Origin: Mycobacterium sp. ACS1612
GTDB taxonomy: Bacteria; Actinomycetota; Actinomycetes; Mycobacteriales; Mycobacteriaceae
DNA length: 43,027 bases
NCBI RefSeq assembly: GCF_001667505.1
Contig: NZ_LZHZ01000075.1
Location: forward strand, 1 to 43,027
Direction: 5' to 3'
Below the pieces are notes generated by a model. The model saw nothing but the letters and a program-made list of their open reading frames with translations, did not search any database and had not been told where the DNA came from. The position numbers and the translations under genes are program-made. Shown piece after piece: positions 1-9,231 of the stretch (positions are counted from its first letter, which is position 1; the number at the start of each line of letters is the position of its first letter).

Positions 1-94
1 GACAACCCACGGATGCGCCTTCACATACACAACAACCTCCAACTAAATGGCTGTTGCAATCACCCCCGGAAACCGCCGCCAAATTTGTGCAGTT
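1..94. other. Intergenic left edge, no gene seen
   Basis: This stretch lies downstream of the first minus-strand gene, whose stop is at 95. It is less GC-rich than the coding regions. I see no convincing start, ribosome-binding site, strong hairpin or copy of the 19-bp palindrome found elsewhere in the window. Confidence 0.5.
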
Positions 95-1585
95 TTAGGT
101 CTGCTCGCGCAACAGAGCCCTCAACTTGGGCACGTCGGCCTTGCCCGTCGTGCCACGTGGCACGTCGTCGTCAGACGACAGCAGCAGCCACACGGTGGGA
201 ACCTTGAAGGCGCTGAGCCGTTTACGCGCCTCGATGCGCAGCTGTTCGACGCCGCGTTCGGTTACCACGACCGCGCCGACGGCCCCGGACACCTCGGTGA
301 CGTAGGCGTTCTGCACGCCATCGAGGCCGCGCAGCGCCTGTTCGACCTCGCTGGGGTAGACGCTGGCGCCATTGACCTTGAACATGTCGTCGGAGCGGCC
401 GTGGTAGAACAGGAACCCGTCTTCGTCGAGATGGCCGAGATCACCAGTGGGGTAGTAGCCGTCCGCGGTGAACACCTCCTCGCGACCGCGACGGCAGATC
501 CCCCGCAGCATGTGCGGCCCCCGAAGCTGGATCATGCCGATCGTCCCCGCGGCGACCGGTTCGCCCGTACCGGAGTCGACAATCCGCACCTGCATGCCGT
601 CGAACGGTTTGCCACAGCTTCCCCACGCCGACCGCGGCATGTCGGTGTCAGCGGGGTATCCGCAGTACGGTCCGAACGATTCGGTCATCCCGAACAGCTT
701 CGCACGCGCACCGGGTGCCGCGCGGTGCTCCGTCGGCAACAGCGCCTCGAGGCTGCCCGGCCGAAGCGCCGATAGATCCGCACCGACGGAAGCGGACGTG
801 CGCGCCAGCGCCTCGGCCTGATCGGGCCAGCCGCGAAACAGCGTGACGTGTTCGCGTGCCAGCAGTTTCAACGTGGTCTCCGGCTGCGGGGTCTGCTCGG
901 TGACCAGCGTCGCGCCGGCCAGCAGCGCCGACAGCACGCCGCTGCCGAAACCACCCACCCAGAAGAACGGCATCGGCAGGTACAGCCGGGTATCCGCGTC
1001 GATACAGCGCGCGGCCAGACCGGATTGCACCGCGGCCAGCGCGTTGCCATGCGAGTGGATGACGCCCTTCGGCGGCCCGCTGCTGCCGGAGGTGAAGATG
1101 ACGACCAATGTGTCGCTGGGGGTGACGGCGGCAGTCATCGCATCGATGCTTCCTTCGGAGTTCGTCAACTGCTCCGGAGTCCAAACTGCTTGCAGTGCAG
1201 GAAGTTCTGGCGTGTCCACGACGCCGGCGATGTCGTCGAGATAGCGGTGGCCGCGGAACTCTTCGACCGTGATCAGCAGCTGCACCGACGCGGTCCGCAG
1301 TTGCGCCGCCAGTTCCGGCGGCCGCAGCAGCGTGCTCAGCGGCACCAGTACGGCGCCGACGCGTGTCAGCGCCACCGCGATCTGCACCCATCGCACGCCG
1401 TTGGGCATGACCAGCCCGACGCGGGTGCCCTTGCCGACGCCCGCGTCGAGGAATCCGGCGGCCATCGCACGCGTGGACTGGTCCAGTTCGGCATAGCTGA
1501 GCCGCGACTCGGTATCGATGACCATCGCCTTGTCACCCAATTGCTCGGCCCGAAGCCTCAGCAGCCGGTCGATGGTGTCAGGCAT
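95..1585 (-). CDS. Acyl-CoA synthetase (AMP-forming, FadD type), first of three
   Basis: A 496-residue member of the ANL superfamily, which activates a carboxylic acid to its CoA thioester through an acyl-adenylate. The motifs are in order: P-loop TSGSSGPPKG at about 165-174, GMTES at 299-303, TGD at 380-382, the hinge and A8 region around 402-414, and the catalytic Lys of TGK at 482. It is the last gene of a six-gene minus-strand operon. The ATG at 1585 was chosen because it overlaps the upstream stop by 8 bp (ATGCCTGA), and the family-like sequence begins there although the open frame runs further upstream. It resembles the next synthetase, so the two look like diverged duplicates. The substrate cannot be read from sequence. 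Confidence 0.9.
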   Translation of the reverse strand: MPDTIDRLLRLRAEQLGDKAMVIDTESRLSYAELDQSTRAMAAGFLDAGVGKGTRVGLVMPNGVRWVQIAVALTRVGAVLVPLSTLLRPPELAAQLRTASVQLLITVEEFRGHRYLDDIAGVVDTPELPALQAVWTPEQLTNSEGSIDAMTAAVTPSDTLVVIFTSGSSGPPKGVIHSHGNALAAVQSGLAARCIDADTRLYLPMPFFWVGGFGSGVLSALLAGATLVTEQTPQPETTLKLLAREHVTLFRGWPDQAEALARTSASVGADLSALRPGSLEALLPTEHRAAPGARAKLFGMTESFGPYCGYPADTDMPRSAWGSCGKPFDGMQVRIVDSGTGEPVAAGTIGMIQLRGPHMLRGICRRGREEVFTADGYYPTGDLGHLDEDGFLFYHGRSDDMFKVNGASVYPSEVEQALRGLDGVQNAYVTEVSGAVGAVVVTERGVEQLRIEARKRLSAFKVPTVWLLLSSDDDVPRGTTGKADVPKLRALLREQT

Positions 1586-3047
1586 CGAAGAGCTTCTGCA
1601 GTGCGGCGAGGTCGACCTTGCCGCTGGACAGCACGGGGATCGTCGAGCGCGGCACCGCGACAAAGAGTTTCGGGATTTTGTAGGCCGACAGCTCGGTCTT
1701 CAGCCGGTCGCGCACCGCTGCTTCGTCGAACTCGCCGTCGTCGTCCAGCGCGACCACGGCTGCAACGACCTGGCCGCGCTCTGGATCCGGCAGGCTCACC
1801 ACGTGGGTGACGGTTCCGCCCGTCACCTTGGCGATCGCACGTTCGACTTCGGCCGGCGCGACATTGGCTCCTGCTGTCTTGATCATCGACCCGCGCCTGC
1901 CGAGGAAGTAGACGAAGCCGTCGGCGTCGGTGCGCACCAGGTCCCCGGTGTGGAACCAGCCGTCTTCGTCGAAACACTCTTCACGGCTGCGTTTGTAGTA
2001 CCGCTGCATCACATACGGTCCGCGGATGCACAATTCGCCGTCGGCGATCTTGATGTCGAAGCCCGGTGCGGGCTTGCCGAACGACCCGCGCCGGTGCTCG
2101 GGCTGGTCGGATTCGTCGGCGCTTATCGTGATGACGCTGCCGGCTTCGGTCATACCCAGCATGGTGTGGCGCAATGCGGAATCGGCGGGGCGCACCTCGG
2201 GCGCCATGATCGGATACAAGTTGCCGCGCCGGATCGACGACAGGTCACGGCCGGGCAGGCTGGGGTGATGGGCCAGGTGGGCGATTCCTGCGACGAAACC
2301 GTTCGTCATCGTCGGTTTTTCGGTTTCGAGCAGGTTCAGCGTGCGCACCGGGTCGACGGCATTGGAGCACAGCAGTGTGGAGCCTGCCAGTAGGGTGGCC
2401 AGCACCGCGAACGCGATGCCGCCGATCCAGAAGAACGGGGAGTTGCAGAACAGCTTGTCGTTCGCGGTCAAACCGCGGATCTCGTTGAGCACCCGCTGAT
2501 GGTCGAGAAGGGAGAAGTGCGTGTGCACCACGCCTTTGGGCATGCTCGTCGAACCCGACGTGTACACGATCGCCAGCAGATCCGACTCCTCGACATCGCG
2601 CTCCAGCGCTTCCAACCGCCAGGCATCCGGCGAGTCGTCCGGTTCAGTGTCGATCAGCACATGCCGCAACAGCGGGGCGGCGTCCTTGGCCGCAGCGAGG
2701 CGGCCACGGTAGTCATGTCCGCGAAACGATGCTGCGGCAAGCAGGATTTCGGTGTCGCTGTGCGCCAATTGCACCGCGAGTTCGGGCGCGGTGGCAAACG
2801 TCGAGAACGGGATGACGACGGCGCCGATACGGGCGGCCGCCAGCATCGCGATGATCCAGTCGGCGCCGTTGGGGTACAGGACGCCGATGTGGGTGCCCTT
2901 GCCAGCGCCAAGGCCGATCAAGCCGCGGGCCAGCTGCGCTGAGCGGCGTTCGGCGTCGGCGTAGCTGAGGCGTTCGTCGTCGCACACCAGCAGCTCGTGC
3001 TCGCCGCGGGCGCGGGCCTGATGCTCCAGGACGGCACCGACGGTCAT
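1578..3047 (-). CDS. Acyl-CoA synthetase (AMP-forming, FadD type), second of three
   Basis: A 489-residue AMP-dependent acyl-CoA synthetase. The phosphate-binding loop TSGSTSMPKG is at about 163-172, followed by GMTEAG, a TGDL motif, the A8-like region (KTAGANVAPAEVE) and the catalytic Lys in SSGK near 477. The loop has SM where most relatives have TG. ATG 3047 gives a 4-bp gap to the upstream stop; ATG 3062 (five residues longer, overlapping that stop) is the alternative. It resembles the downstream neighbour more than the upstream one, suggesting a local duplication followed by specialisation. Expected role: CoA activation of the growth substrate or of a ring-opened intermediate. Confidence 0.88.
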   Translation of the reverse strand: MTVGAVLEHQARARGEHELLVCDDERLSYADAERRSAQLARGLIGLGAGKGTHIGVLYPNGADWIIAMLAAARIGAVVIPFSTFATAPELAVQLAHSDTEILLAAASFRGHDYRGRLAAAKDAAPLLRHVLIDTEPDDSPDAWRLEALERDVEESDLLAIVYTSGSTSMPKGVVHTHFSLLDHQRVLNEIRGLTANDKLFCNSPFFWIGGIAFAVLATLLAGSTLLCSNAVDPVRTLNLLETEKPTMTNGFVAGIAHLAHHPSLPGRDLSSIRRGNLYPIMAPEVRPADSALRHTMLGMTEAGSVITISADESDQPEHRRGSFGKPAPGFDIKIADGELCIRGPYVMQRYYKRSREECFDEDGWFHTGDLVRTDADGFVYFLGRRGSMIKTAGANVAPAEVERAIAKVTGGTVTHVVSLPDPERGQVVAAVVALDDDGEFDEAAVRDRLKTELSAYKIPKLFVAVPRSTIPVLSSGKVDLAALQKLFDA

Positions 3048-3051
3048 TGAG

Positions 3052-4470
3052 TCAGGTGGCATGTTCGACGCGCTGGGTGAAGAAGGCACGGACCGCACTG
3101 AGGTCTGCCTTGCCGGACGGTGTTCGGGGGATCTGCTCGACGAGCGCGATATCGCTGGGAACCTCGTAGCGTGTCAGCCGTTTCCGCAGGAACTCGATCA
3201 GCGCGGCGACCTCGACCGGTGTGTGCAGCTCCACCAATGCCACAGGCGTCTCACCGAGACGGTCGTCCGGCCTGCCGACGACGGCTGCGCCTCGTACCGC
3301 GGGATGGCTCTCCAGCGCGGTGCGCACATCGTCGGGCATCACCTTGAAACCGCCGCGGATGATCGCTTGATCGGCGCGGCCGAAGATCCACAGGAAGCCG
3401 TCGTCATCGATGCGGGCCATGTCTGTGGTCCTCATCCATTGCGCTGACGGCCCCAGCTGCCCCGGTTTGACCTCCAGCAGGCCGAGCCTTCCAGGTGGTA
3501 GCGGGACGCCGTCGTCGTCGACCACCCGCAGCTGTGCGCCAAGGCTGGCCCTGCCCACGCTGCCGCGCTTGTCCTGCCAATGCCTCTGGTAGTCGGCCAG
3601 TGTCCAGCCCGCCACCCCGCCGCCGAATTCCGTTGCGGCGTAGGAAGTGAGCACGGGAATGCCGAACTTGGCTGTGAATGCATCGGCGTCGTCGGCCGAG
3701 AGCGGCGCGGTGCCCGAGGTGACCGCCCGAATGCTCGCCAGGTCGTCGCGAGTCAAAGCGGAGTGCAGCACGGCGCGCAGCGCGGCGGGCACCAGCGACA
3801 CCGCACGCGGCCGATGCCGCCGCACCGCATCGGCCCACTCGTCCAGCTCGAACCGGTCGAGCAGCGCGAACGCCCTTGCCTCGCAAACACACTGCAGCAC
3901 CCGAAATACGCCGCCGATGTGCACCAGCGGGGCGCTGACGATCGCCACGCCGCGCCGCACCTCGGTGGGCGTCGGCGCCGTGATCACGCTGTGGGCCAAC
4001 ATGTCGTATGTCAGGTCGATGCGCTTGGGCGGACCGGTCGTGCCACTGGTCAGCATCCGCACCGCGACGCCGGTGCCCTCGGCCGCGACGGTGGGCACAT
4101 GCGGTGCCTCATCGAGACCCGACAGCGGAAGACGAGCAGGCCCGTCGGGAACCAGCGACGTGACGTCTTCGGGTGCTCCGATCACGACCGGCAGGTTCAG
4201 CGCGGCGATCTCGGCGCGGGTCCGGTCGTCGCCCCTGGACGGATTGATGGTGACGACCGTGCCGCCGCCGAGCAGAACGCCGAGGAATGCGGCCACTTGC
4301 GCGGGATCGTTGCGCAGTAGCATCCCGACTTCGGCTGCGCCGACGGCCGATATCCGATTCGCAAGCTCGCCGATCTGGCGCCAGGTGGACCACCTACTGT
4401 GGTACTCGACGGCCGCCGCATCGGGTTGCAGCGCCAACACGTCGGCGATCCGCCTGCGCAGTGCATGCAT
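3052..4470 (-). CDS. Acyl-CoA synthetase (AMP-forming, FadD type), third of three
   Basis: A 472-residue ANL enzyme, slightly short for the family because its N-terminal part is compact. The P-loop TSGTTGPPKR is at 141-150, with ATEFGGG as the A5-like motif, TTDMARIDDDG, RGGFKVMPDDV as the A8 hinge region and PSGK near the C-terminus. The P-loop ends in Arg rather than Gly. The open frame continues about 70 codons upstream, but that part overlaps the crotonase and has no family character. ATG 4470 shares one base with the upstream TGA (TGATG), which fits translational coupling. It is more divergent than the two synthetases downstream, so it probably takes a different acid. Confidence 0.87.
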   Translation of the reverse strand: MHALRRRIADVLALQPDAAAVEYHSRWSTWRQIGELANRISAVGAAEVGMLLRNDPAQVAAFLGVLLGGGTVVTINPSRGDDRTRAEIAALNLPVVIGAPEDVTSLVPDGPARLPLSGLDEAPHVPTVAAEGTGVAVRMLTSGTTGPPKRIDLTYDMLAHSVITAPTPTEVRRGVAIVSAPLVHIGGVFRVLQCVCEARAFALLDRFELDEWADAVRRHRPRAVSLVPAALRAVLHSALTRDDLASIRAVTSGTAPLSADDADAFTAKFGIPVLTSYAATEFGGGVAGWTLADYQRHWQDKRGSVGRASLGAQLRVVDDDGVPLPPGRLGLLEVKPGQLGPSAQWMRTTDMARIDDDGFLWIFGRADQAIIRGGFKVMPDDVRTALESHPAVRGAAVVGRPDDRLGETPVALVELHTPVEVAALIEFLRKRLTRYEVPSDIALVEQIPRTPSGKADLSAVRAFFTQRVEHAT

Positions 4471-5255
4471 CAGCGGACCCTCGGGGTGCCGGTTGGGCTC
4501 TCGCCTCGGGCAGCCAATTCGGCTTGCCCGAGCGGGTTTCCGAGCCGGGTGTAGATCAGGTTCTGCTCGAGTGCCACCCGGTACGGCTTGTCCAGGGACT
4601 CCCAGATCGCCTTCACCGTGCCCTGCGTCGCCGACGGAGGTTTGGCGGCGATCGCGACGGCGATCTCGTGTGCGCGTGCCCATAGCCGCTCACGGGGGAC
4701 GACTTCGGACACCAGCCCCATCCGCAGCGCGGTGTCGGCGAGGACGCGTTCGTCGTTGCCCATCAACGCAATGCGCAGTGATTCGCCAAGGCCGACCCGG
4801 CGCATCAACCCGATCGGTTCCAGGGCGCACACCAGTCCGGCGCTCACGTGCGAGTCGAAGAACGTCGCGTCGTCGGCGCAGATCACGACGTCGGACTCGT
4901 TGACGAAATAGAACGCCCCCGCTGTGCACATACCGTGCACGGCGCACACGACCGGCTTCCACATCTTCTGCCACTTCGGGCTCAGCGCTTCCCCCGGATC
5001 CTCGTGGTTCCAGACGTTGTCGGGCTGACCGTAGGACGCCTTGATGTCCAGGCCTGCGCTGAAGGCCCGGTCGCCGGCGGCGCGGAGCACGACGGCGTGC
5101 ACCCGGTCGTCGAGCTTGACCACCCGCCAGGCCTCGGCCATTTCCTCGCACATGGTCCTGTTGAACGCATTCAGCGAGGTCGGTCTGTTCAGCGTGATCG
5201 TCGCGACGTGAGCGGTGGCATCCACGTCGAGCAGGATCGTCTCGAAGGCTGTCAT
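4470..5255 (-). CDS. Crotonase-fold protein (enoyl-CoA hydratase/isomerase family)
   Basis: A 261-residue crotonase-family protein. Crotonases act on acyl-CoA thioesters through an oxyanion hole (AFSAGLD near 64-70; HGMCTAGA near 107-114). The two glutamates of classical enoyl-CoA hydratase are replaced: the first aligns with Tyr116 and the second with His136 (FFDSHVSAG). The annotation 'enoyl-CoA hydratase' is therefore by fold only, and hydrolysis, isomerisation or decarboxylation are open. ATG 5255 overlaps the upstream stop as ATGA; a GTG two codons earlier is possible. It is the third gene of the operon and resembles the next gene upstream in the DxHVS motif. Confidence 0.88.
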   Translation of the reverse strand: MTAFETILLDVDATAHVATITLNRPTSLNAFNRTMCEEMAEAWRVVKLDDRVHAVVLRAAGDRAFSAGLDIKASYGQPDNVWNHEDPGEALSPKWQKMWKPVVCAVHGMCTAGAFYFVNESDVVICADDATFFDSHVSAGLVCALEPIGLMRRVGLGESLRIALMGNDERVLADTALRMGLVSEVVPRERLWARAHEIAVAIAAKPPSATQGTVKAIWESLDKPYRVALEQNLIYTRLGNPLGQAELAARGESPTGTPRVR

Positions 5256-6049
5256 CGGCACTGCCAGTTCGGCGGTCGCTTCTCCATGAACGCCTTCGGT
5301 CCTTCGAGGGCGTCCTCGGTGCGGACCACCCGCTCGCGGAAAGTTTCGGCGAGTATTTCCGCCTCGTGCAGTGGAAGGTCGAGTGTCTTGTGGATGGCCA
5401 GTCGCGTCCCGCGCACCGCCAGCGGTGCGTTGGAGTTCACGATGTCGGCGATCTCGTGCGCGCGTTCCAGCAGCCTGTCGTGTTGCACGACCTCACTGAT
5501 CATGCCCAGTTCGTAGGCGCGTTGGCCGGTCATCCGTTCGTGCTTGCCCATCAGCGCCATGCGGAGGGCGATGTTGCGGGGCAGCACACGGGCCAGCCGC
5601 ACCATCTCGCGGCCGGCCACCAACCCGATGCTGACGTGCGGATCGAAGAAGGTCGCCTTATCGGACGCGATGGCGATGTCACCGGTGGTGATCCAGTCCA
5701 GCCCCGCGCCGCAACACAATCCGTTCACCGCGGTCAGCACCGGCTTGGCCATCCGCCGGAACGGCGGCGTGCCTTCCTGCGGCGCCTCCCACTGGTCGTA
5801 GGACGACAGATAGGGGCGCTCGTAGATCACCCGGCCGTCCTCTGGAATCTCGCCGACGTCGGCGCCGGTGCAGAATGCGCGCCCGGTGCCGGTGACGATC
5901 AGAGTCCAGATGTTGTCGTCGTGTTCGGCTTCGTCGTAGGCCGCGCGTAGTTCGGTGATCATCGCCGGACTCAGCGCGTTGAGCGCGTCCGGCCGGTTGA
6001 GCGTGACGGTCGCCTTGTGTCCGTCGACGTCGTATTTGATGTATTTCAT
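5252..6049 (-). CDS. Crotonase-fold protein (enoyl-CoA hydratase/isomerase family)
   Basis: A 265-residue crotonase-family protein. It has the oxyanion-hole segments AFCTGADVG (about 58-66) and NGLCCGAG (109-116). The positions of the classical catalytic Glu pair hold Asp118 and His138 (FFDPHVSIG), so simple water addition to a 2-enoyl-CoA is not assured. ATG 6049 is chosen over a GTG two codons upstream because GGAAGG lies 5-10 bases before it, straddling the end of the preceding gene. Second gene of the minus-strand operon; the downstream gene starts within its stop codon. Probable role: one of the ring or side-chain steps on a CoA-bound intermediate. Confidence 0.88.
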   Translation of the reverse strand: MKYIKYDVDGHKATVTLNRPDALNALSPAMITELRAAYDEAEHDDNIWTLIVTGTGRAFCTGADVGEIPEDGRVIYERPYLSSYDQWEAPQEGTPPFRRMAKPVLTAVNGLCCGAGLDWITTGDIAIASDKATFFDPHVSIGLVAGREMVRLARVLPRNIALRMALMGKHERMTGQRAYELGMISEVVQHDRLLERAHEIADIVNSNAPLAVRGTRLAIHKTLDLPLHEAEILAETFRERVVRTEDALEGPKAFMEKRPPNWQCR

Positions 6050-6051
6050 GG

Positions 6052-6843
6052 TCACCTTCCACCGAACTCCGGTGCGCGCTTGTCACGAAACGCCGCCAGG
6101 CCCTCCCTGAAATCCGCGGTGCGACAGGATAACTCCAGATTGAAGAGTTCTTGCGTCATGGCTTGGGGCAGGGTCGCATGCTGCGCATAGTTGACGGCCT
6201 GTTTGGCGAGTCCGATCGCGACGGTCGGGCCTGCCGCCAATCGGGCGAGCAGTTCTTCGGCGACCTCATCGACGTCGGACGCACACCGGTGAATCAGACC
6301 CCAGGCCGCGGCGTCACGCCCGCTGACCTGCTCGCCGAGCAGCAGCATCTCCTTGGCTCGCGCAATCCCGATCAATCGGGGCAACAGCCAGGTCGCACCC
6401 GAATCGGGGGAGAACCCGCGCCCGATGAACGGTTCCCAAAACACGGCGTCGTCGGCGGCCACGGTGAAGTCCGCGGCCAGCGCCAGGTTGCAGCCGAGGC
6501 CGACGGCCCAGCCCCGCACACTGCACACCACCGGCAGCTGGATCGTGTGCACCAGTTCGATGACACGGTTGGCGGTGTGTGGGATCCGCCGCACCAGATC
6601 GCCTGTGCGAGGCCGCTGCCCGGTGCTGTTGGTGGCGACCCAGTCCGAACCCGCGCAGAAGTCGTCGCCCGCGCCGCGGATGTGGATGGCCCGCAGTGAA
6701 TCGTCGGTGGCGGCGTCGCGCAGAGTGCCGGCCAGCGAGTCGGTCATCGCACGGTCGAGCGCATTGCGTCGAGACGGGCGGTCGAGCGTCAGCCGCAGGA
6801 CATCGCCGTCCCGGGTCGCTGTCACTGTGCCGTCGTCGGTCAC
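6052..6843 (-). CDS. Crotonase-fold protein, enoyl-CoA isomerase-like active site
   Basis: A 263-residue crotonase and the first gene of the six-gene minus-strand operon. The start is GTG at 6843, preceded by a GGTGGG-like ribosome-binding site. The classical hydratase Glu positions hold Asn119 and Phe139, but an acidic residue sits in SPDSGATW (Asp147). That is the position used by PaaG-type and delta3-delta2 enoyl-CoA isomerases, so isomerisation is more likely than hydration; this is inference from family knowledge. The promoter region upstream (6844-6923) is shared with the divergent thioesterase gene and carries a copy of the 19-bp palindrome. Confidence 0.87.
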   Translation of the reverse strand: MTDDGTVTATRDGDVLRLTLDRPSRRNALDRAMTDSLAGTLRDAATDDSLRAIHIRGAGDDFCAGSDWVATNSTGQRPRTGDLVRRIPHTANRVIELVHTIQLPVVCSVRGWAVGLGCNLALAADFTVAADDAVFWEPFIGRGFSPDSGATWLLPRLIGIARAKEMLLLGEQVSGRDAAAWGLIHRCASDVDEVAEELLARLAAGPTVAIGLAKQAVNYAQHATLPQAMTQELFNLELSCRTADFREGLAAFRDKRAPEFGGR

Positions 6844-6869
6844 CGTGAAATCCCACCAATCCGGAGCTA

Positions 6870-6888
6870 TACGGTTAGGTCTACAGTA
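6870..6888. promoter_or_regulatory. 19-bp palindromic operator, site 1 (divergent promoter)
   Basis: TACGGTTAGGTCTACAGTA matches the window-wide consensus TACTGTAA-N3-TTACAGTA at 13 of 16 fixed positions. It lies 27 bp from the GTG of the minus-strand six-gene operon and 36 bp from the ATG of the plus-strand thioesterase, so one bound dimer could control both directions. A second short inverted pair (TACAG at 6882, CTGTA at 6897) overlaps its right half. Confidence 0.75.
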
Positions 6889-6923
6889 TTGCTATCCTGT
6901 ACAAGTTAGCAAGGAAAGGGCGA

Positions 6924-7574
6924 ATGGCGGAAGACGTCCCCGAGTACGGCGAGCGCCCGCTGCCGCAGACGGTGGCTGCGGCGGGTGCCATGCGGCGTCT
7001 GGCCGGGCTGCTGCTGTCACTCGAACACGGGCATCCCGCCGTGGACGCCATGATCGCCCAGTTCGCCGACTGGGAGCAGCAGTTGAGCCCCGCGGCGGCG
7101 CCCGATCCGATGCCGCGGATAGGGGACGGCGGGTACGACAAGCGCGTCTACCTGGACCACGCTTTCGACATCGGGGCATACAACCCCTGCTTCCCCGAGT
7201 ACACGTTCGACCATCTCGACGACGAATCCGCCTCTGGCAGCGTCACTTTCCCACTCGTCTACGAGGGGCCGCCCGGTTTGGTCAACGGTGGTTTCCTCGC
7301 GGTGTTCTTCGACTGCATCACCCAGCATCAAAGTTGCGCGGCGCAGCGCACCGGCAAGACGCGGTCACTGTCCGTGGACTACCGCCGACCGACGCCCATC
7401 CTGACCGAACTGCGTTTCGACATCGAGCGGTTGGAAGAGCAGAACGAAGTGACCTCGATGGCGCGACTGCTGTTGGGCGACGAGGTGTTGTGCATCGGCG
7501 AAACCAGGACGGTGGCCAATTCACCGCAGAAGCTGACAGGCTTCCGGTTCGGTAGACGGCGGGTCAAGGGCTAG
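6924..7574 (+). CDS. Hotdog-fold thioesterase (PaaI-like)
   Basis: A 216-residue protein whose C-terminal two thirds look like an acyl-CoA thioesterase of the PaaI/hotdog superfamily: a GLVNGGFLAVFFD helix-start motif near 115-128, then RSLSVDYRRPTPI and a beta strand ending CIGETRT. The usual HGG of PaaI is NGG here. Such enzymes release CoA from stalled or toxic acyl-CoAs. It starts at ATG 6924 with a strong AAGGAAAGG ribosome-binding site, opens a three-gene plus-strand unit and shares a base with the GTG of the GntR gene. A paralogue of the same broad type is at 27629-28243. Confidence 0.8.
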   Translation: MAEDVPEYGERPLPQTVAAAGAMRRLAGLLLSLEHGHPAVDAMIAQFADWEQQLSPAAAPDPMPRIGDGGYDKRVYLDHAFDIGAYNPCFPEYTFDHLDDESASGSVTFPLVYEGPPGLVNGGFLAVFFDCITQHQSCAAQRTGKTRSLSVDYRRPTPILTELRFDIERLEEQNEVTSMARLLLGDEVLCIGETRTVANSPQKLTGFRFGRRRVKG

Positions 7575-8356
7575 TGGTCGTGCAGCGCATCCGCCAACCG
7601 CGCGTCGCCGAGATCGTGGCCGCACGGCTGCGGGAAGACATCTTGTCAGGCCGCCTCAAAGAAGGCGACGTGCTGCCGTCGCAGGAAAGCCTGTTCTCGG
7701 AGTTCGGCGTCAGCCCGCCCGCGCTGCGGGAGGCCATCCACATCCTCGAGAGCGACGGGCTGATCTCAGTGCGCCGAGGTAACGTCGGAGGGGCGGTGGT
7801 GCATCAGCCCTCCGCCGAACGAACCGCGCACATGATCAGCATGGTGTTGCAATCGCGGTCGTCGACGCCTGCGGACGTCAGCGGCGCGTTGTTGCAACTC
7901 GAGCCGATCTGCGCAGGCATGTGCGCGGCGCGCGGGGACCGTGCGACGGAGGTGTTGCCCTACCTGGAAGCTGAAATCCGCCTGCAGGAAGAGCAATTCG
8001 ACGACCTGACAAAGTACGTGCCCAATGCCAGGCGATTCCATGAGGCGATCGTTTCGCGGTGCGGCAACGAGCCCATGATTCTGCTGATCGGATCGTTGGA
8101 GTTGATCTGGTCCGCGCATGAGTCCTCGGTGTGGAGCGACGAAACCGACCCACTGAACCGCAAGACCATGCGCGCAGCACTGCGCGACCATCAGCGATTG
8201 GTCGATGCCATCGCCGACGGCGACGAGGCCCGCGCGGTCCGCTTCGCCCAGGGGCATCTGGCCGCCGCCCGGCGCAACACGTTGGCCGTTGGAAGCGACA
8301 AGACCATTGAGGCGAGATTGATTTCGAACGGCAACCATCAGGAGCTTGGCAGATGA
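7574..8356 (+). CDS. GntR-family regulator, FadR/FCD subfamily
   Basis: A 260-residue transcription factor. The N-terminal winged helix-turn-helix spans about 10-75 (RLREDILSGRLKEGDVLPS, then LREAIHILESDGLISVRRG, a classic GntR wing). The C-terminal all-helical FCD effector domain has spaced His residues (FHEAI, DHQRLVDAI, GHL) that usually bind a metal and a carboxylate or acyl-CoA ligand. Its GTG start overlaps the upstream TAG (TAGTG), and its stop region overlaps the next gene. It is co-transcribed with catabolic enzymes behind palindrome site 1. It is a second candidate regulator of the cluster after the TetR protein; which one binds the palindrome is not shown by sequence. Confidence 0.9.
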   Translation: MVVQRIRQPRVAEIVAARLREDILSGRLKEGDVLPSQESLFSEFGVSPPALREAIHILESDGLISVRRGNVGGAVVHQPSAERTAHMISMVLQSRSSTPADVSGALLQLEPICAGMCAARGDRATEVLPYLEAEIRLQEEQFDDLTKYVPNARRFHEAIVSRCGNEPMILLIGSLELIWSAHESSVWSDETDPLNRKTMRAALRDHQRLVDAIADGDEARAVRFAQGHLAAARRNTLAVGSDKTIEARLISNGNHQELGR

Positions 8357-9216
8357 CCGACGAACGTGTGCTTTTCGACGTGGATACCGACCAGCGGATC
8401 GCCACGGTCACACTCAACAATCCGAAGCAGCGCAACTCGTATGACGCGGCGATGCGTGACGCGCTCGCGCGCTGCCTCGATCGGGTCGCCGAGGACGACG
8501 ACATCACGGTGGTCTTGCTGCGCGGTGCGGAGGGCGTGTTCAGCACTGGCGCAGATATGAACAACGCGTACGCCTGGTACGGCGACAAGGACGCGCCGGA
8601 GGCCAAGCGGCGGCCGAGCCAACGGAGGAGGCTCGCTGTCGATCGCAAGTCGTTCAGCTTCTACCACAACCTCATGGGGTTTCCGAAGGTCACGGTCGGG
8701 GAGGTCAGCGGCTACGCGCTCGGCGGCGGCTTCGAGATGGCGCTGATGACCGACATCTCGGTGATCGGGCGCGACACCAAGATCGGTATGCCTGCGACGC
8801 GCTTCCTCGGCCCTGCGCTCGGTAGCCTGCACCTGTTCTTCCATCGACTCGGCCCGGTGCTGGCGCGGCGCCTGCTGCTGACCGGGGACATCATCGAGGC
8901 CGGTTCCGTCGAGCACCTCGGGGTGTTCACCGAGACGTGCGAACCCGCGTTGGTTCCCGCCAGGGCGAGGTACTGGGCGGAGAAGGCGGCGAAGATGCCC
9001 GCCGACGGCGTGGTCATCGCGAAGGAAGCCTTTCGGCTCGTCGAGCAGAACCAGGCCTATCAGGGCGAGGAAGTCGCCAGCTACCTGTTCCACGCATTGG
9101 GGACGAATCTGCAGTTCGCGCCGGGGGAGTTCAACTTCGTCAAGGCGCGGGCCGAACACGGAATACGCGAGGCGTTTCGGCTGCGCGACGAGCACTTCAA
9201 CGTGCCCGAGCCCTGA
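8353..9216 (+). CDS. Crotonase-fold protein (enoyl-CoA hydratase/isomerase family)
   Basis: A 287-residue crotonase, about 25 residues longer than its paralogues owing to a basic insertion near 78-98 (KDAPEAKRRPSQRRR). The oxyanion-hole segments are VFSTGADMN (62-70) and SGYALGGGFEMAL (119-131). The first classical Glu is kept (Glu128) but the second aligns with Ala148 (GMPATRFLG), so only half of the hydratase acid pair is present. ATG 8353 overlaps the GntR stop as ATGA. Last gene of the thioesterase-GntR-crotonase unit. Confidence 0.87.
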   Translation: MTDERVLFDVDTDQRIATVTLNNPKQRNSYDAAMRDALARCLDRVAEDDDITVVLLRGAEGVFSTGADMNNAYAWYGDKDAPEAKRRPSQRRRLAVDRKSFSFYHNLMGFPKVTVGEVSGYALGGGFEMALMTDISVIGRDTKIGMPATRFLGPALGSLHLFFHRLGPVLARRLLLTGDIIEAGSVEHLGVFTETCEPALVPARARYWAEKAAKMPADGVVIAKEAFRLVEQNQAYQGEEVASYLFHALGTNLQFAPGEFNFVKARAEHGIREAFRLRDEHFNVPEP

Positions 9217-9231
9217 GTGGCGCCGGTCACC